DNA of 64,000 nucleotides from Progne subis subis (taxonomy: Eukaryota > Chordata > Aves > Passeriformes > Hirundinidae). The position numbers and the translations under genes are program-made. The stretch is from positions 6,666,308-6,730,307 of the forward strand of contig JAKJHU010000039.1 of NCBI GenBank assembly GCA_022316685.1, in the 5' to 3' direction. The stretch's first letter is position 1, and each line of letters opens with the position of its first letter. Under the pieces are notes generated by a model. It ran no database searches, was not told the DNA's origin, and worked only from the letters and a program-made list of their open reading frames with translations. Below, piece by piece: positions 25,532 to 39,342 of the stretch.

Positions 25532-27979
25532 AGGAGGGTCTTCTCTAAAAGAAAAGGGCTAAATAACCTCACACTTGAAGGCCCTCCCTCATTTTTTCCT
25601 TGAATTTTTTCCCTGTGTCAATAGAAACAGCATAGAGAAATGATTGCATATGCAGATCAGAGCCCCTGCAGTGAATACATGCACTGTGCAGTTCAGTGGT
25701 GCCTGCAGGATAGCGCTTGAACAGTACCCCCCTTATGTACTTTGTACATCAGAGCATCTGTAAATGTTTGCTTTTGGGTTGAATACTTGCTGAGGGAGAG
25801 CTGTGGAATGTTCCACTTAAATCAAGTTTAAATAGATATGACTATTTTAAAGGAAAAGAAAATGGAAGTAGAGAAAAAAAAATGCAGAAATTTGTCCTTT
25901 CAGTATATTATTAGTAAAAATGTTAGTAAAAATTAACAAAGTTCAGTGGTACAGTAACAGCAAAGAAAGCTCTTATACTGGACATCATGGGCCAACAGGA
26001 GATGCTCCAGAGAAATAGAAAAAAATCCAAGATAAGTAATTTTGTGGTATATAACATCAGCTATAGTAGTATGTTTATAATAATTAAGTTTAATGAAAAC
26101 CTGTATTTATGCACACCTTCCAAAGTGATTTTGGGTTTTTTTGCATGGTAGCTAATTTGATATATAGGTATTATTGTCATAGCATTAGGAACTGAATACT
26201 TTTTCTTCTTATATAAGACAGCTATAGCCTTTGACTCAATTCCATGATGTCACCACAAGATCCTAACCATGCATTCTGTGAAAGAATGTATCCAAACAGT
26301 AACAGAATTCAATCATGCAATGACATTTTAGAATGCTGTTAAATCTTTTCAGAATTAAAAAATAATTCCTGCAATGCCTTCAACAGACATGGTAAAAATA
26401 ACTGAATTTAGTATTCACAACATTATTTTTTCATCCACATGATCCTAAGTGTGAATGATGTAAGTGCTCTGGAGCACAAGATGACCAGGAGTGAAACACT
26501 GCTATGTTGAAAGAAGAAGAAGAAGGAATTTCATGCTTTGGTAGAAAACAATTATTTGAACTGAACTTGACTTATAAAGCTTTTAAGGATTGGCCCTAAA
26601 TCAAACCAAAAATGTTTATAAAGCTCTGCTAAATATTTAAGACTATGGACTTCATCCAATGCCCCATAAAATAATTAGGACCATCCTAAATCCTTTACTT
26701 GCCTTATTGCAGCCATATCTATAGGAAAAGATGGATTTCTAACTAGTTCCAACACATGAAGGAAAAACAGCAAGCATTTGAGAATGATGAGGTAGATTAT
26801 TTCTGTCACTTAAATCACTTTGCATAATTTCACAAGAGCACACAATTAAACTAAATTTTTAGAGGAAATGAGGAGACTAAAAATAGAGAACATGATTCCA
26901 ACAAAGTTTCAAAAACAAATGTATGCTTTGAAAATCCTGACAGGCACTAACTTTTGACACTTTCATATGTGAAGCATATCTGCACAGAACTGAGTTTCCT
27001 CCATAACAAGTTGTCTCTTGCTAATATTATTATTGCTACACTACTTTTCTGCTAGTGGTCTTTTGTAAATCTAACTCATTTGGAATAACATCATACAGTC
27101 TGACAGCACGCACTTCTTTTGAACTTGGAAGTGTGAGAAAGAAGAGGCAGGAAAAAAAAATCTTAAATCAGCAAAATAAAACAGATACTTCTAGGGCTAT
27201 ACATTGGAAACTATCATCTCTATAGATTTTGCATAAGAGTTCAGGAAACTACATGTGAGAGTTGAGGGTGAAAAGATCCATATTGCACAAGAAGCATCAT
27301 GTGCGACCTAAAGAAATACTAAAGTAAATACAATATTATTAAATCAGTTTCAGACTCAAATCTCTGACAGCTATTTCAGCTTTCTAGAACTGAAAGTTGT
27401 TGAATGCAGAATACACTTTTAATACAAGGTAAAAGAAGTTTAACCAAAAGTTTAAAAACAAATGGAACAATGGAACATTTTTAGTGTCCTCTGTAAATCC
27501 TAAGTCTGTAGGACAAAGCAGCCTATGAAGCTTCAGTAAATCCTAGCAGTTCATTAAAATAAAACTAGGTAGAAAACTGTTAATAAATAGTTTTGTGTCT
27601 ATGAGATTATTCCAACTGAATTTTGCTTTCAGAATATCAATATAGGCAGTGCTGTGATTCAATAAACCTGTGTCCTGTAGCTTGAACTGTGCAAGAAGTT
27701 GATTCAATCTCTATCATAATCACACTTCAAATGATAGATTGTTTCTGGATCTGAGTTTCTTCAGTCAAGAATATTTTGTAGAAGAGGAGAATGAGTACTT
27801 TGAGAAATAAATCCAATAGACATAATAATGCTTATGTATTTAATCTGATCTCCGTGCATTATAAGACTTTACTCCGCATTAAGAACAGCCTTTTGTAAAA
27901 AAGCAATTCACTGTACTGAGAAGCATCTCAACCACTGGGGAATGATTATCAGCTCCCACATACAGAAATGCCATTTAAG

Positions 27980-28040
27980 GGTGTGGAACCTGTAGGCATT
28001 GTGACTCCAAATACCGCTTTGGAGACAGAAGTTCCACACC
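27980..28040. repeat. Nested inverted repeat, potential hairpin
   Basis: Outer arms GGTGTGGAAC (27980-27989) and GTTCCACACC (28031-28040) are perfect complements. Inside them CTCCAAA (28005-28011) and TTTGGAG (28018-28024) are also perfect complements around a 6-base loop. Between the stems lie 15 bases on the left and 6 on the right. A 61-base RNA or cruciform could fold as two stacked stems with an asymmetric internal loop. I do not recognise it as a known RNA family. Confidence 0.7.
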
Positions 28041-31000
28041 AACTGTTATCCAAGGACCACACTGTTTATATGAGCAACTAGTGCCAAATAATCCAGACAG
28101 CATGTGTTATCACAGTTCTATGTTGATGTATATGTTCTATACCTATCAGTTCTAAACTTATGAGTTACCTGAGCTAGTTTCAGAGCTTTGAGAGAAGTCT
28201 AAGGCCAGCTGAGGCTAAGGCCAGACTTAGTCTAAGGCCACTGTATACTCATGTCCAGTGTCGACACACCCTTTGTCTCTTTCCCTGGAGTCTGGGTAGG
28301 TGCACAAAGAAAAAGCAGCTGAAACATATATGATGGGAAGTTTCTTGAGAAACCTATGGAAGTTCAAACCAAGTAATTGTTCAAACAATAACACTTTGGC
28401 TTGGTAGTAGCTTCAGAATGGTAGCTGCCACAAAGTATGCTGATGCAAGAGTTGCTCACAGTCCCTGTGTGAGAGCAATAAATTTAACTAGATATTTCCT
28501 TAAAGCACATTTTCCTTCAGGACTGCTGGTCCTCCTAGTAGATCCTTATGAAGTACTGTGCCTAAATTAACATGGATACCTGCCTAACAGTGTCTAAGAA
28601 ACAGAACTTGATGTGTGCAGGCTCTCTGAACATATGACTTGCGCTTGGGGAAACTTTGGGACTGGTATGGTAAAACAGAATATCCATTTTGGTATCCTGG
28701 ATCCTGTCCTTAGGCAACACAAGGTGATTCATATTTAAAATTTCCAGAGCAGGAAATGGTGAGTAATCCTGCAGACATAACAGTCTATATTAGCCTAGAT
28801 TCTAAGGGTTAGAAATTGTTTTAGGCTTTAAATCACCTACATTAAAATTCTGCCCTGCAGTTTTGGAAATAATTAGTGATACTTATGTATTGGTTCCTAG
28901 TAATAGGCTTTCAGCATGGCAAACTTTTAATACATTTTGTGGGAGAAGTACAAAAGAAAATCTGTGGCTGTGTTTCTTAGCATGCTTCTTGAATGTTTGA
29001 ACTAAATGAAAATCGTACTGAATGTGTTCCTCAATTTTTCCTGTGGAGCAATCACTCAGGGGGCTAAGCACACAATATGTTTGGAAAAATTATGGGGAAA
29101 ATAAAAGCACAATAAGATCCAGTGTTCCTCAGCACCATCTTCTTTTCCCTTACTCAAATACAGCTGTCAGCAAGCACTTTAAAACCACTGAAAAAGGAGG
29201 CCTCACCATCCTGTCCATACCTGAGCTGTGCTTCTACCTCCTACCTGTGTCAGCAACAGTACGTGCACAGTGAGCCATGCTAGAAAATTAAGGGGGTAGG
29301 AATTCATTCTGAGCTGATCTGCTAGCCATGCCATCATACACTCACACTGGCATGGCAAAGAAGCCAGAAACAGGAAGAAAGTGGAGGATGAGACCCCCCC
29401 ACCCTATCTAACTGCAGGTGGAGTCAGTGGAATCTGGGTCTTTAGCTAAGAGATCCCAATGTTACTGTCCAGGAAGTTTCTGGAGATCTCAGAAGCCCTC
29501 CTATCAGATAGTATTAAATATTCCAGTATTCTTCAGTGGCAGGCAAACATACAGGAGCTTGGAATGGTTTTTATTATGCTTAGTGCCACATTTTAGAAAC
29601 ATTTGAAGAGGTTACTGAACCACATCCAGAATAAAATCTTCCTACAAGTTACATGACTTTTACTAGAATTAGATTCCATATTCCTGCTGCTTAAACTTTA
29701 GAACCAAATTCCTTGATTTGACATATTTAGACGAGTGGAAGACTTTTCCAGCCTCACCACTATCCTCTCTGTGAAACTGGTATCCAGTGACAGTTATATG
29801 GGGGAGAGCTGTAAAATTCTATCATGATTTCTAAAATACACTGAAGTATTTGATATCTGTACAGAGGATTCTAGAGGATTCTAAATTAGTCTCAGGTGTG
29901 GTGGGGAAGTTAAGGATTTCACTCCATTTCTGCAGAGGTTTGTGAGTAATCTGTAGGATTCATCCTCTTACTGTCCATGAAATTGTCCTCTAATTACTTC
30001 TTCTCATGCATTGGAAAAACAGGAGTTTGACCAAGGGCTAGGATCAACCTGGTCCCAGACATAGTATTCGTGTTCAAATGTATGCTGTTTTTTCACATGG
30101 AACTAATTAATGGTGCTTAATTCATCAACAATACAAGAACAAAAATTATAAACTATTTGGGTAAAATTTGTGTCACTACTGTAAAGGTATCTTAACAGTC
30201 CTAACCTCATTTGGCTTTGACAAGAAGCAAAATTAATAATCATGGTGAAAGATTTGCCTGGGTTCTGCCTCCAATTTAATATAGCAAAGTGGCAGCATTT
30301 GCCCATACGGAGTATAAGAGAAGCCAATACTTAAAACATCATTAACACTTTTTGCTCTTTCTGCACCATCCCTGCTTCTCATCCAAAAGACATCATTTCT
30401 CCATTCCTACATCATGGCAAATGCCTAAGTGGGCAGAGCAGAGAAATGCACTAAAAAGTGTTGCCAAGTATCAATCTACCTACAGGTTTAATGCATTTCT
30501 CCTAGTCTCTGCTTTCCTGTAACCCATCTGCAGTTCCTCCCTGTAATCACAGCCCATGATTCTTTGAATTTGCTCTGAAATGGCACCTCAGTCTCTTCAG
30601 TGCCTCAAACACAAATGCATTTGTAAAAAAGAAATAACTCTCGAAATGCATTTAAAATGTATCCAGGTAATTTGTATGAAAGTAAAAATGGCAACCACAT
30701 GATTAGTTCAAACATCTGATCAAATACATCATTTGCAGTGGAGTCATGAGTAAGACAAACAGCATGGTCAGCCTGAAAGAACTGGTTTAGTGCAAACCAG
30801 ATAAAATCTTGACTCACAAGACACAAGTTTTTAACAGAGCGATTTGCCGGCCTGTGGGTCTTACTGAATCATTTCTTTCACTGGCTTCAGTATCAATTTT
30901 CTTAGAGCTCTGGTTCCCTACTGTTATGCATCCGATTCAAATTCATCCTGAAATTGCGATCTACGCCCTAGCTAAAACATTGCCTTTGGTGCCTCAGCCA

Positions 31001-31390
31001 CATTTCAGAAGGATGGTCCGCTCCCCTCCCCTCCTTTTTCACACTGCTGGGAGTGTGGGTGCTCCAAGCCCTTGACAGTCAACTAGCTTGGCTGGCCAGC
31101 ATAGAGTAAGCAGGTTAATCTTTGTACCTCCTGACCAATACTTGCTTCTGTAAGCAATACCTTTAAACCAGTCCTTTCCTTATTAAAAAAAAATTTTTTT
31201 TGAACTACATTCAGCCATGTCAAGGAAAGGAAAGGGTATTTCTTCCTAATGGCCTGAATATACTAATGCTAATCACAACCTAGACATGAAAGAACAAATT
31301 ACAGTAACAGATGTCTATTTATCACTAAGGTGACTTCTCTCCCTATTTTTATTTTTTATCAAAAATGGTGAGTCTGAAAAGTCAAAACAA

Positions 31391-31437
31391 AATTTAAAAA
31401 AAAAAACCAACAAAACCAACAAAAACAACCAAAAACC
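31391..31437. repeat. A-rich low-complexity tract
   Basis: A short A run is followed by CCAACAAAA-type units. It is simple low-complexity DNA. Confidence 0.75.
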
Positions 31438-34339
31438 CTGCAGCATCTGTCTCAGCAAAGTTCAAGCTGGCTGACAGTTCCTTACACTGAGAAGCTGAGA
31501 ATGATGCTATAATTAAAATTTCATGAACAAGACAAAAAAATCTATTTTACTTGGGAGAACTTTTATGAAAGTATATAGAGAAAAACTGAATATGGTAAGA
31601 TCAGTTTATCCCTGGCCCTGAATTTCATGATTAAACGTAAAAATCCTGAACAAAATAATTGTTAGGAACCCCTCATAACTTAATTAATTATGAGTGTCAT
31701 CTCTGTTAGGCACGGAAGTATGTATTAACCATTCCAAGTGAATGCATGGCTATTGGCACACCACCACTCTGGGTTCTCATTTGTTTGGTGACTGAGGATT
31801 AATTCTTCCTGTCCTTATCACAAAATTTAAACTTAACCCAATTAATTTTTAGTCTGGAAAGGAATAAGCAGGAAAAAATGAGTAATTATTCTCAAGACAA
31901 AGAAAAAAGTAATGGCACAGTCAGAGGCATCTTACTGGCACCTATTTTACTTTTCATATTTTTTTTGTATAACATGCATTGCTTTTACTGAATTTCAGTC
32001 AGCTCCATGGGAGACAACACCATCCGTCTTATTTCATCTTTTAACAAGGACTTGATGAGGTGACACAGGACTGATTCTTAAAAACACATTACCTGTTATG
32101 TGAGGCATTGTGTGACAGGAAGAACTATCTCTGTGACAGGCACCTGACAGCAGATTTGTTGATTTCATGGTCACTTCATTTAAAGTAACAACAGGGTGAA
32201 ATATGCCATCTGATAATCTGTTTGAATGTTGACTGTGAAAAGCACTTAACATTTCTGCCAGCTACTACTACTACTACAGAATCTGTTCTTCAATATGTGC
32301 AGTTTTACCACCCTCTTAATAATTATAAGTCAGAAACACTTATCCTAGATTAAAGGAGGGGGAAGGGAAAAAAAAAAACAAAAGAACTTTGAAAAAATCA
32401 TCTAGGAAGTCTGACATTGCAGTCTGAAAATAAGAAGATTCAAAATTTAGGGCATGTCACACAGTGAGACTATTGTCTGCAAGACAACTGGCTGTTTGCA
32501 GACAACTGCTGCACCTGCACTGCATAGGTGATTTCAGAAGAGATATGTAGCCTTTCTCAATCAGTTTTCTCCCATGTGAAAGTTTAATCCAGATACTTAA
32601 AACCAAACATCTCCCTGCTTAATTTTCGCTAACAGGCAATGATAGCATAATGATAAAAAAAGAATAACTTGTTTCAGAAAGGGATTTCACTGAATTTGAT
32701 ACTACTACTCAGGATGAAATTTTAGTTACGAAGATGGTATTATACTCACACAAACTTATGCATTGGCATGACAAGAATTAAAAAATTAAATTACTAAAGC
32801 TTCACTAATTACTCAGATGGTGAGCCTGTAACACAATAAACCACAATCACACAAAAACTATTATCCACTGTTTAGTGACTGAATTTTTGAAGCCCTCGTT
32901 TGTCTTCAAACAAGTTTGAGATAGGCACAGATAGCTCTAGATTAATCTGGCAGCACTGGAAGTTACATCAAAATCCATCCTTAAACAGAGACATTGTCAT
33001 ATAAAAATGCATGGCATGCACAAACTACAGACTTTTAATTCAAGTAGGGCTAAATGAGACAAATTCTAACAAATCAGCACCGTACCCCTATTGTAATTAA
33101 CATGTACTCACACATTGAACTATCTTGTTGATTTATGCTAACCTCCATGAAACCTGATGAAGAAATACCTTGAATCGATGTGATTTAAGCATTTAAAACC
33201 ACATTAAATATGAACCAGAAGCAGGCTGGTTAAAATTTACACTTTCTCTGAAAGATTTTTGACACATTCAGTGCTTGTGAAAGCTGAGGGGATGACGGCC
33301 CTAGTCAAATACAGTTGAGTGAGCAGACTGCAAGCATCCCACATTCCACCTCCAGTGCAGTTCAACCGTGACGTGGAGGGACCTGCCTTCTCTTTTACTT
33401 TCCTCCTCACACTCACTTTTATTTACTGTCTTGTAAATATGTTATTAACTAATTCCTGTTGTTGCTAAGTGTGGGCTTTTAAAGTACTTTTAATATTTTG
33501 CTACACAGTTTAACTTAAATTCACCTAGTCTTTCTATTTAAAAATCAAATTCTGACAAGCTGACAGTCTATAGTCTTATTCCTAATATATGATGATATTA
33601 TCAGAACCATTTTATATGAATTTGTTTATCTTTAAATCCTCTTTACTCAGGAAATAACCTGAGGGGTTCAGGTTTCCAACCCCTGGGATCACAGCAGTGG
33701 CAGCAGAAGCATGTATTTGAAAACTTCAGTGAGGGCTATTGAAGGTTGTTTTTATAGTCAAAAGATTCTGCATATTCTTTTATGGCACTGCCAACTCCAA
33801 TGTTTCCTGCAAAACTTCAGCTAGATTAGAAATAACAATCTATAGTTATTTTGTTAAAATAGCTACTGTCATCTTAAAATCCAGTAAATTAAAAACAAAA
33901 CAAAAACACACAGTGAAGCATTTTCAGGTGCTAAATCAACCCTTGAGACTCACTTGCCAAATTCTGTGGTTCTAAAACCATATGCTTTTATTTTGTGGCT
34001 TTCCTCCTTCCTGTTTCTGCAAAAGTCTCAGAGAAACAAATGAAAAACGAGGCATACTGAGAGCTGTCTGGGCAGAAGTAGCTTTCAAAAGTGCCTAGGA
34101 GAAAAGTAAAGAAACCAGGGAGAATACATCAAAAGGGGAAAATGGCTTGTTTCTTAATCTATTTCACTTCGAGTGCTCTCTGGAATTACATAAAACTTTT
34201 CTGAAAGAAACCAACAACATTTATGGGAGAAAAAATCGTGTTTAGAGGTCTAGTGTGCTCCTTTAAACAGATATTGACTTTGAAGCATGGAATAAACACC
34301 CCTGTGACCCAGCTCTTGGGGTACTTGATGGCTGCTCTG

Positions 34340-34640
34340 AGTTGCAAGGTGCACCGTTCTGGGCAGGAAGCCAGCACCACTGGCCAAGCGAGGTGACTCA
34401 CATGCGCAGGCATCTTCTGGAGGCACCGATGCAGCTTCTGCTGCTCCTGCCACACCGCCCCCCTTCTTCAGCTTCCTTTGAGGAAACGCTGAGAGGTGTA
34501 CCCCAAACTGCCCCAAATCATCACCCGATGCAGCACTGGGCAATTTCAGGAGCCATGGCTGCACCACCATGCACATACACTTCCCACTCCCAGAACTGTC
34601 AGAACTGTGCTGTTACTGAGCTGTGGAGGAAAGTCTAGAC
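34340..34640. other. GC-richer patch with overlapping ORFs on both strands
   Basis: This roughly 300-bp patch is visibly richer in G, C and CpG than its surroundings. Unrecognised frames run on both strands: 98 codons on plus at 34342-34638, and 108 codons on minus at 34250-34576. The minus strand carries a TGAGTCA (AP-1-like) site in the stretch near 34390-34400. Overlapping open frames on both strands are expected when GC content rises and stop codons thin out. I recognise no protein domain. It could be an old repeat or a small regulatory element. Confidence 0.3.
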
Positions 34641-36401
34641 TAAATTAACTCAACTGACCAAATTGGAATTGCAATCCTTGTCACACTCAGTGGGAAAATA
34701 TGCAAACTATGTTTACAGCCTTGTTAAGCATAAAGCCATTAGAAGTCACATACCCAGTAGGTTTCACAACAATGACAAAGAAAACCAGCTGCCTTTATAG
34801 AATACTGCTAGCTGTCCGCATTACCTTCCCTGGTGTTAAACTCTTAGTATGAAGTCTCCTTCTATCAGGAGGAACAACATTTGGCTTTATATTACCAAGT
34901 TGTAGAATTCATCACTTTCATCTCTATTCCATCTGCAGGATATTGAAAATGAAATGAAAACAGAACAGGATTTTTAACATGAGGAGAACACCTGATGTAT
35001 GAAGTTATTCAAGCCCCAGGAATGTGTGGTATTGCACATTCTCACTGTCACAGCCTTTGCTGAAAAGGATTTCCCTGACCTTTTCTCTAACCAGCAAACA
35101 AATAAGCCCTATCTCTCAGCAGGAGAGAGCACTGCTCCATTAGATCATTAAGCAGTTCTATTCAGACTATCCCAGTCTCCTGTCCTTGGCCCTGAAGAAA
35201 GAGCTGGCACCGGTCCAATCAGTCAGATAGAAGGAAGGCAAATGTGCTTTCGTATGGTACAGCTTGAAATGTCACAGCAGGATGAAAGTCGTCGAACAGA
35301 CAGCAGTGAGGAAAAGATGTGGTGCTACATGAGGGGTAGTGTTCCAACAAGGAAAGGCTGGTGTTTCAGTCTGCCAAACAACGTAATGACTCATCCAGGC
35401 AGAAAAATATTACCACCATGGGAATATTTGGAACGTCTCAGTCTGAGAGTAATTAGGGACTAAACTACACCGGCATGCTTCAGTGATGAAATGAGAAAAT
35501 AAGCAATACCTCTGTCAAGTTCTGATTGGCGAGTATTAAATGAATATGGGTTTCTATCAAATCTGACCACAAACTAGTAACTTGCAGCAGATTGTCAGAA
35601 CGGAGTAATATTTCCACTTTCTCATAAAATACGATGGCACAAAAAAAACCTGGTGAAGTGAAAAATGTTACAGTTGGCAGTAAGAGTTTTAAGGAAAATC
35701 ATTACCATGATTATATAATTTAATCCTTGTAACAGGCATTTGCACATAGCATTTTCAACCTCTAATTACTCTGTCTGCAAAGGAATAAAACAGGGTGAGA
35801 AGAGGATGGGCAAAAGCAGGAAATGCTGACAATTTCATTTTATTAATAACTACTGTATACAAATCACAAACTGAAAACCACAAATGTTTAATGAATATAG
35901 GTAATGGAATTATTGTACTACTTATCGGTTGTAAAAATGTAAATACTTTGGCAAGAAGGACAAATGTTAATTTTTATTCTTTTGTATTTCCAACTCGTGC
36001 ACAATTTGTATTCATTAAGCAATGCAAAAGGCATTTTTTTTCTTTATAATTGTAAAGTGACATTATAATTAAATTGTATAACCTCAGCAGCATCTGCAAT
36101 TTAAAGGATCACTTACAAGCTGGCTGGACAAAGTGCACCACATTAAGCCACAAACTGAGTTACACATCAATAACCCTTCATTCCAGTGGCTGGGTCAGAA
36201 CCTCAGCAACATGAAGGAAGGAAAAAAAAAAAAAAAAAAGATTATTCAGAGTAAAAAGGTTTAGAAGGTCAGAAGCAAAACCGCTTACAAGATCAAAATT
36301 CCCAGGATTCTTTGACTGCGTACACCGAAACCTCCTGTGACACCTGTTCAACTCCTTTTGGCTGCATGGACACTTGTAGTTCAGCTGAACTAAATGCAGT
36401 T
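34641..36401. other. Unique noncoding stretch
   Basis: I see no supported gene. Unrecognised frames at 35242-35463 and 35795-36049 have no supporting context. An A18 run occurs at 36222-36239; the minus-strand frame across it carries an artefactual phenylalanine run. Confidence 0.55.
36222..36239. repeat. A18 homopolymer
   Basis: Eighteen A residues follow a GAAGGAAGG purine stretch. It is a simple repeat. Confidence 0.85.
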
Positions 36402-36477
36402 CCCAAATTAAAAGGAAGGGCAAACACAAATTACCTCTCTGCACAATACAAACAACCCCCATTAGACTGGCTTAATA
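36402..36477. repeat. Unidentified dispersed repeat, copy A
   Basis: These 76 bases align without gaps to 39267-39342 at about 63 of 76 positions. The shared core includes AGGGCAAACACAAAT, TGCACAA and ACAAACA followed by CCCCC. The match is too long and complex for chance or a simple repeat, so both are probably copies of one old interspersed element. I do not recognise the family. The real element may be longer, with ends too diverged to see. Confidence 0.7.
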
Positions 36478-39266
36478 AACTCTAATAGATGTATAGCTTA
36501 ATACAATATTCAGCTATTGACATAAACATAAATATAAATTTCAAAGAAAATAACCTACTTTAGTAAAATTACCTGTGCAATAAAAATTAATGAACTCCAA
36601 ATGATTCTGCACATCTCCACCAAATTGCATTTTCAGGCTCACATCTTCAGGACATGCTGGGTGGTTTGATGCATTCCCACAATTCATCTTCCTGCTAAGC
36701 CAATTTTAATTTAAATGCAATTAAAGGCTCAAAATGAACATTATGTATTAGATAAAGCCTTGAATCTGCAGACTATCATAAATATGATTTTCAGAAAAAT
36801 TAATTACAAGCCATTAGGGTACAAGTCATCTTACTGCAAATGTTGAGTTAAACTGCAGAATCAGTTTGTTCCTTCCATTAAATGTTAAATACTGATTTTA
36901 AGCTTTGCTCCAAGTTAATAGCAGAAGGTCAGCATAAAAGAAAAAATGTTTCTGAAATAATCCTCAGAGATACTGGAGACTTATCAATCCACACTAATTG
37001 AAAAAAATGTATTCTCTCTAAATGCTTAGTGACAATTAGCTTCTGATATACTTTTGGTCAATTTAAAATAACAATAAAACTCTTCACATTCTCCTTGTGC
37101 TCTGAATATACCACGGACTTCTGCAGAAATTACAGTTGGGGTACAAGTGTTTCAAATGAAAAATCTATGTATGGTGTGCGGTTTTATCTAATCAGTAAAT
37201 GACACTGGAGGTATCTGCAGAAGACACGTCAGAGACCTGGTAAACAAAACCAAGAAAGTCAGCTAAGAGTGCTGTCATTTGCTCTGAGGTGGAGCCTGAG
37301 CATTCGCTACAACCCCAGCATTCAAGCAGTAGCTGTGGAAAATATGATTTCAGACTTTGAGATATGTTGAAACCACAAAGACATCTTTTTAGATGCTCCT
37401 GAAGATTCACAAATCTTCCTGTAACTCCTAGCAATGATGATGCAGGATTTATGCATTCGAACCTTTTGTATACACTTTCAGAAAAAGTTCTACATAGCTA
37501 TATACCAAGAACACATAAGTGTTTCAAAAACAGAGGAAAAGGAAACAATATGTTGTATATTGTGTATTTTAAAAAGCATTTAGCACTGTAGAGATTAAAG
37601 ATATAAGCATATCTCTCAGAGTTAAGAACAGTTTTTCCAAATTCATGACTTCCGAATCTCACTGCGAGCTATGTTCTATAATACTATGCTATAGCTACTA
37701 AGTTCTTCTTGCCAACAGTAACCACAATAGATTCAAAGGAAAACTGTGCTTAATTCCCATCTCCCAAACTGACATATTTTATATACAATATGTCAAAACT
37801 CTGCATTTTTCATTAACTTCTGTTCTATCATTAAACAGAAAAGCAACGACACGGTTGGAGAAATCCAGCCATTAATCTCATAATAATTGCTTATAAATGT
37901 TCATGCTACACTGACAAGCTGAATGCATCTCATGTAGTTGAGGGTGTCAAGGTAACTTTAAAAAATAAATCTTTATTAAATCACAGCTTTCTTTTCTGAC
38001 ATTATTCAATTTAGGCACGAACACTGAAACTCACACCTTCATCGTCTGCACACTTGATTCAACTTAATTTTTTCTGCTTAAATATCAAATGTTTCAATAT
38101 TCACCTCTATATACAGGCCCTCCTCCAGCTGTTAGCTACTCCAACCCTCCAGGGGACTGTATGTGTTTGCTTCAATCCATTTATTGTCTTTTGCTTGTCT
38201 ACATCTATCCCTAGACACTAATGTACTCACTTCTGGATATTAGTAGATAACCTCTGTGCAGTGAGAGTTTAATGAAATATCTGGCCATCAAGCTGGATGA
38301 ATGTTATTTTGGCAATTGAACTTCATAATTTAAAGGCATTCATATGACATTCTCTAATTTCAAGGAAAGTGGAAAACTGTTACATTCTTCATGTATTATT
38401 AAATGCTTTGCATGCTTATGGAACCTTCAACAATTATACTTTGGCAGACAGCAAAACTTTTATGAAATGAAATTTATTATATACCTTGACAGTATATATA
38501 CCTTTCAAAAATCAGAGCAATGATCAGGGCTAATGAACACAGAAGACAACTATTTCCCCAATGAGCTTGTTGCACAGTTCTCCTTTTTACTGGCAAAGTT
38601 CTTCTACAGCTGAAGAGTTGTGATATAGTTACAGGCACATAACAGGATCTTTTTCATGATGTGGGGTTCTTATAGCAAAATATAAGAACAGAGAGAGACT
38701 TTAAAATGACACTAGAAAAGGAAAGAGCATAAAAGCTCCTAATACAAGCCTCTGTGCTGCAGCACTGCTCTATAGGGCAAAAAAAAAAGCCACAAATTTT
38801 CTTCATGAAGATAAAGTTGATGTAAGCCTGGCACCTCAGTCCTTCCAGAAGTGGGAAAACCCTCAGAATATAATTTCTTTTGGCATATCTTGCAATTTTC
38901 ATATTTTAATGTATACTATCATGAATCCCTAACTAGGGTTCAGAGTTTTACTTCTGGGGTCTTTGATCAGACATAACTTTAAAAACAAGAGATTCAGAAG
39001 GCTGATCAGGGTTCACTACCATAACCGAGGATTTTACATTGACTTCAGCGTACTGGACATGAACTTGTTAGTACAGCCAGCCTGAGAGCAGTTAATCTGA
39101 ACATACCGTCTAAAACATGGAACAGATCCACACCATGCACTCCTCTTTACCCTTTCTAGTATATTCCTGCAAGTTAGCAAAGATCAAGTTAAAAATGCCT
39201 ATGTTGAAACCTGAAGTAAAACATTTAGCTTTGCCTCAGTTGGACCGGTTAGTTATAGTTAGCATG
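36478..39266. other. Unique noncoding stretch, TAAT-rich at its start
   Basis: I see no gene. From about 36540 to 37030 the sequence is dense in TAAT/ATTA motifs (for example AATTTAAATGCAATTAAAGG near 36708 and TTAATTA near 36799), with no repeats. This texture is often seen in conserved vertebrate enhancers, but conservation cannot be judged here. The rest shows only short, unrecognised frames. Confidence 0.5.
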
Positions 39267-39342
39267 CCCAAGCTAAAAGGCAGGGCAAACACAAATCACC
39301 TTTGTGCACAACACAAACAGCCCCCACCAGGCTGGGTTAACA
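39267..39342. repeat. Unidentified dispersed repeat, copy B
   Basis: This is the second copy of the 76-bp repeat, in direct orientation about 2.9 kb from the first. Thirteen substitutions separate the two with no gaps. Transitions outnumber transversions, including the differences at AAGCT versus AAATT, which fits long neutral decay. Family unknown. Confidence 0.7.

Larger units (their letters stand above)
25529..34339. other. Unique noncoding stretch
   Basis: I see no supported gene across this stretch; frames are below 90 codons and unrecognised. Structures present are a GAA run at 26511-26525, a nested inverted repeat at 27980-28040, an A-rich CAA tract at 31391-31437 and a TAC trinucleotide run near 32266-32278. 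The remainder is ordinary AT-rich DNA. Confidence 0.6.
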
